From an uncultured Lachnospiraceae bacterium (GTDB taxonomy: Bacteria; Bacillota; Clostridia; Lachnospirales; Lachnospiraceae), in the NCBI GenBank assembly GCA_902766655.1, contig CACXEL010000094.1, positions 1 through 9,025 of the forward strand: DNA of 9,025 nt. Direction: 5' to 3'. The notes beneath the pieces are model-generated. The model worked only from the letters and a program-made list of their open reading frames with translations, did no database searches and was not told where the DNA came from. Position 1 is the stretch's first letter. Every line of letters begins with the position of its first letter. Below are positions 4,957 to 9,025 of the stretch, in pieces. The position numbers were made by a program, and so were the translations under genes.

Positions 4957-6309
4957 TTGACACAGTCATCCCCGGCCGGCATCTGTCCGGCCGGCTATCT
5001 CGTAAAAATGAATAGATTACTCGGGAAAGACTATCCGGCCTACTGCGATAGTCTTTCCTGTCTGTCTGTCAGAGGCCTCCGGCTCAATACTCTCAAAATG
5101 TCGCCGGAGGCTTTTTCACGCCTCGCCCCCGGTCTCGGCAGCCTTGCGCCCCTTCCCTGGATCGAAGAAGGCTTCCGCCCGGACGAGGCCTCCTACGGGC
5201 AGCTGGCCAGACATCCCTATTACTACGCCGGCCTTTACTATCTCCAGGAGCCGTCTGCCATGACGCCTGCCTCCCGGCTGCCGGTGGAACCCGGCGACCA
5301 CGTGCTGGACCTCTGCGCCGCTCCCGGCGGCAAGACGACCCAACTGCTCATGCGCCTGAAGGGACAGGGCGCACTCCTGGCCAACGACGTCTCCGCAAGC
5401 CGTGCCCAGGCCCTCAAGCGCAACCTCCAGCTGGCCGGTGCGGTCAACGCTTTCGTGACAGCCGAGGAGCCGGAGAGACTGGCCGACCGCTTTGCGGGGC
5501 ATTTCGATGCGGTCCTTGTGGACGCCCCCTGCTCCGGCGAGGGCATGTTCCGCCGTGAGCCGGCCATGGTGCGCGCCTATGAGGAGAAGGGGCCGGATTA
5601 TTACGCGCCCATCCAGGCCAGGATCCTGGAGGCGGCTGCCAGGATGCTGCGGCCGGGCGGCCATCTCATGTTCTCCACCTGCACCTTCTCGCCGGAGGAA
5701 AATGAAGCCAACGTCCTCCGCCTGTTGGAGAGGCATCCTGACCTTCACCTGGTGCCCATTGAGCCCTGGTACGAGGGATTCGCGCCCGGTGCGTTGGCGG
5801 GGGCGGAGCAATGTGTCCGCATTTACCCGCACAGGATGGACGGGGAGGGGCAGTTCATGGCGCTTTTCAGGAAGGACGGCGTGAAGAGCCCGAGAAAGCC
5901 GCAGAAACCGGTGTACACCGAGCTGGTCGGCGGTCTCTTCCGCCTGCCGGAGGGTATGCGGCCGGAGAGAGGGCTCCGCTACCTGATGACCGGTCTTGAA
6001 GTGGGGACCCAGAAGGGAAAGCGGGTCCTGCCCGCGCAGCCGCTGGCCATGGCCCTCGGCGGCCGCATGTGGCCTGCGCTTCTGGACCTGCCGGTCGGGG
6101 ACACACGTGTGGACAAATACCTGAAGGGCGAGACCATCGAAGCAGCTCCCGGGGAGATCGTGAAGGGAGACGGCCCGCCGGCGGACCTGCCCTCCGCCAT
6201 TGAGCGGAAGGATGTCCTCGTCACGATGGACGGCCTGCCCCTTGGCTTTGGGGCATATAACCGGGGCATGGTGAAGAACAGACGACCTGCCGGATGGAGG
6301 AAGACATGA
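4957..6309 (+). CDS. rsmF: RsmF/NOP2-family 16S rRNA cytosine-C5 methyltransferase
   Basis: The enzyme methylates cytosine C5 in rRNA using S-adenosylmethionine; the target is probably 16S rRNA, as for RsmF (YebU), but could differ. Features in the 450-residue product: an N-terminal RNA-binding part with GLRLNTLK (40-47); the SAM motif LDLCAAPGGKTTQL (117-130); VDAPCSGEGMFRREP with Cys192; and FSTCTFSPEENE with Cys242, the two-cysteine pair of RNA m5C methyltransferases. A C-terminal domain ending in NRGMVKNRRPAGWRK is typical of RsmF-like forms. The TTG at 4957 has AAGGAG five bases upstream, and family similarity starts around residue 12, so about ten residues are extra. The next ATG in frame (5008) lacks a site and cuts into the conserved part. 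Its first 160 bases contain three hairpins, noted separately. The stop overlaps the next start. Confidence 0.9.
   Translation: MTQSSPAGICPAGYLVKMNRLLGKDYPAYCDSLSCLSVRGLRLNTLKMSPEAFSRLAPGLGSLAPLPWIEEGFRPDEASYGQLARHPYYYAGLYYLQEPSAMTPASRLPVEPGDHVLDLCAAPGGKTTQLLMRLKGQGALLANDVSASRAQALKRNLQLAGAVNAFVTAEEPERLADRFAGHFDAVLVDAPCSGEGMFRREPAMVRAYEEKGPDYYAPIQARILEAAARMLRPGGHLMFSTCTFSPEENEANVLRLLERHPDLHLVPIEPWYEGFAPGALAGAEQCVRIYPHRMDGEGQFMALFRKDGVKSPRKPQKPVYTELVGGLFRLPEGMRPERGLRYLMTGLEVGTQKGKRVLPAQPLAMALGGRMWPALLDLPVGDTRVDKYLKGETIEAAPGEIVKGDGPPADLPSAIERKDVLVTMDGLPLGFGAYNRGMVKNRRPAGWRKT
4972..4994 (+). other. GC hairpin just inside rsmF
   Basis: Two copies of the self-complementary CCGGCCGG (4972-4979 and 4987-4994) flank a 7-base loop and can form an 8-bp all-GC stem, 13 bases after the start codon's last base area. 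In protein terms they encode a doubled Pro-Ala-Gly. A stem this close to the start could limit ribosome loading. Confidence 0.5.
5022..5060 (+). repeat. Perfect 12-bp inverted repeat inside rsmF
   Basis: GGAAAGACTATC (5024-5035) and GATAGTCTTTCC (5047-5058) are exact reverse complements around an 11-base loop. One G-T and one C-G pair extend the stem to 14. It lies in codons 22-35 of rsmF. By rough estimate such a match is not expected by chance in 9 kb. Confidence 0.75.
5075..5116 (+). terminator. Terminator-shaped hairpin inside the rsmF coding region
   Basis: GCCTCCGGC (5075-5083) pairs perfectly with GCCGGAGGC (5103-5111), and five T (5112-5116) follow at once. The 19-base loop is long for an efficient terminator. 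It lies about 155 bases into rsmF, so it could act only when ribosomes are absent. This may be chance or an attenuator. Confidence 0.35.
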
Positions 6310-6956
6310 ATATCCTTGATTTTGAAGCCGTCATATTCGACATGGACGGGACGCTGATCGACTCCATGGGGATGTGGCACGACATAGATATCGAATATCT
6401 TGGCCGGTTCGGCCTCGACGTGCCGGAAGACCTGCAGAAATGCCTGGAGGGTCTCCGCTACGAGGAGGTGGCTTCCTATTTCAAGGAGCGGTTCGGCATC
6501 CGGGATTCCATCGAGAAGATCGGTCAGGACTGGCTGGACATGGCCGAGCACAAGTACAAGCACGAGGTGGCCTTCAAGCCCGGCGCCCTGGACTTTCTGC
6601 GCTATATCCGCCGGGCGGGGCTTCGGACAGCCATAGCTTCCAGCAACCACATGGACCTGATCGAGAAGATCCTGACGGCCAGGGGCCTTCGGGAGGACTT
6701 CGACAGCCTCATCACCTGCGACGACGTGAAGGCGGGCAAGCCGGATCCTGCGGTCTACCTGACGGCGGCCTCCTCCCTGGGCGTCGCACCTGAAAAGTGC
6801 CTTGTATTTGAGGATATACCTGCCGGTATTCTTGCCGGGAAAAGGGCCGGCATGACCACGATCGCGGTCCAGGACAGCTATTCCGCAGGGATGGAGGCGG
6901 AGAAGCGGGCGATGGCGGATGGGTTCATTTCCGACTACAGGGAGCTCATGGACTGA
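6306..6956 (+). CDS. HAD-superfamily hydrolase, beta-phosphoglucomutase-like subfamily
   Basis: This is a cytoplasmic Mg-dependent phosphatase or phosphomutase of the haloacid dehalogenase superfamily; the substrate, probably a small phosphorylated metabolite, cannot be told from sequence. The 216-residue protein has all four motifs: DMDGT (nucleophile Asp12, acid Asp14), Ser112 in ASSN, Lys145 in KAGKPDP, and the acidic pair Glu169-Asp170 in VFEDIPAG. A helical cap (about residues 20-85) lies between motifs I and II, as in subclass I. ATG 6306 overlaps the rsmF stop as ATGA, with GGAGG five bases upstream; the ATG at 6294 lies before that site and would absorb it. The overlap implies translational coupling to rsmF, but no shared reaction is evident. 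The motif set is complete, so an active enzyme is expected. Confidence 0.93.
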   Translation: MNILDFEAVIFDMDGTLIDSMGMWHDIDIEYLGRFGLDVPEDLQKCLEGLRYEEVASYFKERFGIRDSIEKIGQDWLDMAEHKYKHEVAFKPGALDFLRYIRRAGLRTAIASSNHMDLIEKILTARGLREDFDSLITCDDVKAGKPDPAVYLTAASSLGVAPEKCLVFEDIPAGILAGKRAGMTTIAVQDSYSAGMEAEKRAMADGFISDYRELMD

Positions 6957-6995
6957 AGGGATATCCAAAAAAATAATGCACGTTCGGGCAAGCTA

Positions 6996-7004
6996 TGTTA
7001 AAAT
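6996..7004 (+). promoter_or_regulatory. Candidate extended -10 promoter before the membrane-protein gene
   Basis: TGT-TAAAAT (6996-7004) fits an extended -10 element, with TAAAAT one base from consensus. The best upstream -35-like hexamer is poor (TGCACG, 6977-6982, 16-bp spacer). Transcription would start near 7011. It would give the membrane protein, rluA and lepB a start of their own besides read-through from upstream. Confidence 0.45.
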
Positions 7005-7037
7005 AGTTCGCCAGAGATATAAAAGGAGAGAAGAGCG

Positions 7038-7643
7038 TTGAAAAAAGCGGGCAAGGGCGAGTACGGTTATTTCAGGTGGGAGCGTTTCAGGAGGTCCCTG
7101 ATCTCCGGCATTCTGCTGATCGCAGCCGGCGTGATCATCGTCACCGGCATTATCATGCACGGGAATCTCCGGAACATATTCACCGTCTTCGGCATGGTCA
7201 TGATGATTCCTTTTGCCATGTCCCTGACCGGCACCATCATGGTCTTTCTCCACAAGTCCCTGCCGGAGGACCGGTATAACGCCATCCATGAGCGGGAGGG
7301 TTCTCTGCTTATGGCTTACGAGCTATACGTGACCAACGAGAAGGGGAACTCCATGCTGGACGCCGTCGCCATCTGCGGCAGCGAGATCGTGGGCCTGGTG
7401 TCCGAGAAGCGTTCGGACAAGGACTTCACGAAGGAATATATCACCAAGGTCATGCGCCAGAACGGCTACAAGGTCAACGTCCATCTCATGGACTCCCTGC
7501 CCAGGTTCCTGGAACGCATGGACTCCCTCAACGAACACGCCGATTCGCTCCGGGAAGGCATCGCCTTCAGGAAGGACGAGCGGTACCCGGACTACACGCG
7601 GGAGGAGCTCATCTGGCACCTCCTCACCCGCATCTCTCTTTGA
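7038..7643 (+). CDS. Two-pass membrane protein of unknown function
   Basis: I do not recognise this 201-residue protein. A basic N-terminus (K2, K3, K6, R13, R16, R18, R19) precedes two hydrophobic segments, about residues 20-40 and 46-71, separated by a short HGNLRN turn. By the positive-inside rule both ends should be cytoplasmic, with a membrane hairpin anchoring a soluble domain of about 130 residues. That domain mixes predicted strands (AYELYVTNEK, MLDAVAICGSEIVGLVSEK) and helices, ending in EELIWHLLTRISL; I see no catalytic motif or signal peptide. The TTG at 7038 has AAGGAG nine bases upstream, which supports the start. Codon use resembles the neighbours and the frame is open throughout, so it is a real gene. 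Its stop lies one base before the rluA ATG, which suggests coupled translation. The link to a pseudouridine synthase and signal peptidase is positional only. Confidence 0.82.
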   Translation: MKKAGKGEYGYFRWERFRRSLISGILLIAAGVIIVTGIIMHGNLRNIFTVFGMVMMIPFAMSLTGTIMVFLHKSLPEDRYNAIHEREGSLLMAYELYVTNEKGNSMLDAVAICGSEIVGLVSEKRSDKDFTKEYITKVMRQNGYKVNVHLMDSLPRFLERMDSLNEHADSLREGIAFRKDERYPDYTREELIWHLLTRISL

Positions 7644-7644
7644 T

Positions 7645-8640
7645 ATGAAGGAAATCGTGATCAGCGCCCGTGACGAGGGCGGCCGGCTTGACAAGTACCT
7701 GAAGAAGCTCCTGCCCGGCGCCTCGGGCGGCTTTCTCTACAAGATGCTCCGGAAGAAGAACATCACCCTGAACGGCGGCAAGGCCCAGGGGACCGAGGTC
7801 CTGAAGGCCGGCGACCGCATCCGCGTGTTCTTCTCCGACGAGACCTACGACAAATTTTCGTGCGCAGCCGGGAAGAGTGATTTTCCGGATCACCCGCTGG
7901 ATATCATCTACGAGGATGAGGACTTCATTTTCGTGAACAAGCCGTGCGGGATGCTGACCCAGAAAGCTTCCCCGGAGGATATCTCCCTGGCCGAATACCT
8001 GCCCGGATACCTTCTGGCCCGCGGGAAGCTGACCGCCGAGGAAATGCAGACCTTCCGCCCGGCCCCCATGAACCGCCTGGACCGCAACACGAGCGGTCTC
8101 GTCCTGTGCGCCAGGACTCGCCCTGCGGCGGCTTTTCTGGCGGAGATCCTGCGGGAGGACGGAGACGACCGGCGGGTCAGCAAGGAATATCTGACGATCA
8201 CCGAAGGCCGGCCCCGGAACACGGAGCGCGCCACGGTCTACTACAGGAAGGACACTGCCGGCAATAAGGTGACCGTATTCGGAAGGCCCTTTGAGGGGGC
8301 AGGGGAGATGGTCACGGGATGGCGGACGGAAGATTCGGGAGACGATTTTTCTCTGGTGCGCGTGAGGCTCTATACGGGCCGGCCGCACCAGATCAGGGCG
8401 CACTTGGCTTTCGCGGGGACACCGGTGATCGGGGACCGCAAATACGGCGACGCGCCGGTCAACCGGGAGATGGAGCGGGCCTTCGGCTTGCGGCACCAGC
8501 TGCTCCACGCGGAGCGGGTCTCATTTTCCGGGATAGAGGGCAGGTTCGGGCGGCTTGACGGCAGGACCTTCACATCGCCCCTGCCGGATGACTTTGTCAG
8601 AATCATGAAAGGGCTTAGACTGTCAGAACATGAAGGATAA
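7645..8640 (+). CDS. RluA-family 23S rRNA/tRNA pseudouridine synthase
   Basis: It converts specific uridines in structured RNA to pseudouridine; family members act on 23S rRNA (RluC, RluD) or tRNA, and the target here is not determinable. The 331-residue protein starts with an S4-type RNA-binding domain (GRLDKYLKKLLP, about residues 13-62). The catalytic domain follows: IYEDEDFIFVNKPCGM (88-103), NRLDRNTSGLV with catalytic Asp146, and RPHQIRAHLAFAGTPVIGD near the C-terminus. The usual His of HRLD is Asn here, a variant I believe common in Firmicute members. The ATG at 7645 follows the previous stop by one base and has no Shine-Dalgarno motif, so it probably depends on ribosomes finishing the membrane-protein gene. 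The last 11 bases overlap the lepB start. Length is slightly above the usual 300-325. Confidence 0.92.
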   Translation: MKEIVISARDEGGRLDKYLKKLLPGASGGFLYKMLRKKNITLNGGKAQGTEVLKAGDRIRVFFSDETYDKFSCAAGKSDFPDHPLDIIYEDEDFIFVNKPCGMLTQKASPEDISLAEYLPGYLLARGKLTAEEMQTFRPAPMNRLDRNTSGLVLCARTRPAAAFLAEILREDGDDRRVSKEYLTITEGRPRNTERATVYYRKDTAGNKVTVFGRPFEGAGEMVTGWRTEDSGDDFSLVRVRLYTGRPHQIRAHLAFAGTPVIGDRKYGDAPVNREMERAFGLRHQLLHAERVSFSGIEGRFGRLDGRTFTSPLPDDFVRIMKGLRLSEHEG

Positions 8641-9025
8641 GGAAGAAAAGAAAAAGAGGGCCTGGGACGAGGATTACGACGACGGGCTCATCGAGGGAAT
8701 CGATTTCCCGGAGGCCAACGAGGACGTGGACGAGGCCTATGAGGCCCGCCGCGCCGCCCGCAAGGAGCGGCTCATGCAGAATAAGGCTGACGGGGCAGTC
8801 AGCAGGTCCCTGCTCCGGGAGATCAAGGAGGATATCATCCTGCTCCTTGTCACGGTGGCCGTCGTTCTCGCCCTCAACAACTTTGTCATCATAAACGCCA
8901 AGATCCCCTCCGCGTCCATGGAGGATACCGTCATGGAGGGAGACCGGATATTCGGGTACCGCCTGGCCTATGCTTTCCATGAACCGGCCAGATACGATAT
9001 CGTCATTTTCAGGTATCCGGACGAT
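8630..9025 (+). CDS. lepB: Type I signal peptidase, 5' part only (runs off the window)
   Basis: Signal peptidase I removes signal peptides from exported proteins at the outer face of the membrane. The visible 132 residues contain a highly charged cytoplasmic N-terminus (1-60), one transmembrane helix (about 67-88) and IPSASMEDTVMEGD, with Ser96 the expected catalytic nucleophile. YDIVIFRYP (122-130) follows; the catalytic Lys lies beyond the window. The ATG at 8630 overlaps the end of rluA by 11 bases but has no clear ribosome site. A second in-frame ATG at 8774 (Met49) has AAGGAG six bases upstream and would give the shorter N-terminus usual in the family. Codons between the two starts are strongly G/C-ending, like real coding sequence here, so I keep 8630 and note 8774 as an alternative. 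The frame is intact to the window end. Confidence 0.9.
   Translation, partial: MKDKEEKKKRAWDEDYDDGLIEGIDFPEANEDVDEAYEARRAARKERLMQNKADGAVSRSLLREIKEDIILLLVTVAVVLALNNFVIINAKIPSASMEDTVMEGDRIFGYRLAYAFHEPARYDIVIFRYPDD
8762..8767 (+). promoter_or_regulatory. Internal ribosome binding site for a possible short LepB
   Basis: AAGGAG sits six bases before the in-frame ATG at 8774, the best-placed site near lepB. It also codes for Lys-Glu in the long form, so it may be chance. Confidence 0.4.

Noticed and set aside
6294..6305. ATG four codons upstream in the HAD gene
   Set aside because: It precedes the GGAGG site that serves ATG 6306, and the ATGA overlap with rsmF supports the later start.
5979..6968. 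329-residue minus-strand frame opposite rsmF and the HAD gene
   Set aside because: A shadow produced by high-GC coding sequence; both + strand proteins have complete family motifs.
7624..8508. 294-residue minus-strand frame opposite rluA
   Set aside because: Opposes a gene with intact catalytic motifs and shows no recognisable protein pattern.
1..9025. Mobile element, CRISPR array, toxin-antitoxin or defence system
   Set aside because: No transposase, integrase, regularly spaced repeats or paired small toxin genes were seen; the identified genes are housekeeping.

Overview
The window looks like ordinary chromosome from a fairly GC-rich anaerobic Firmicute, most probably a Lachnospiraceae-type member of the Clostridia. 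This is inferred from the protein sequences, the strong Shine-Dalgarno motifs, the sigma-A-like promoter, frequent TTG starts, and a coaD-linked coiled-coil gene of a kind I recall from that group. All nine genes lie on the + strand. I see no mobile element, CRISPR array, tRNA or rRNA.

Layout: bases 1-93 hold two back-to-back terminator hairpins that close whatever lies upstream. Bases 94-286 are non-coding, with several dyads. A near-consensus promoter (TTGACA, 17 bp, TTTAAT) then drives rsmD, a 16S rRNA guanine methyltransferase that starts at a TTG. A 216-base spacer full of hairpins leads to coaD (coenzyme A synthesis). A hendecad coiled-coil protein gene follows and ends at a strong intrinsic terminator (2408-2442).

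The second block begins with a structured leader and pepD, an Xaa-His dipeptidase. Next come a RelQ-like (p)ppGpp synthetase, an RsmF-type rRNA cytosine methyltransferase, a HAD phosphatase overlapping rsmF by an ATGA, a two-pass membrane protein of unknown function with its own candidate extended -10 promoter, an RluA-family pseudouridine synthase, and the 5' part of a type I signal peptidase that runs off the end. From the synthetase to lepB the genes are tightly packed or overlapping, so co-transcription is likely. Three RNA-modifying enzymes, an alarmone synthetase and the secretion peptidase suggest a growth and translation housekeeping cluster.

No clearly new multi-gene system is present. 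The most interesting signals are at RNA level: three consecutive hairpins within the first 160 bases of rsmF, the third of terminator shape, and a folded leader before pepD. The unnamed membrane protein, a low-GC patch inside coaD and two possible lepB starts also merit a look.
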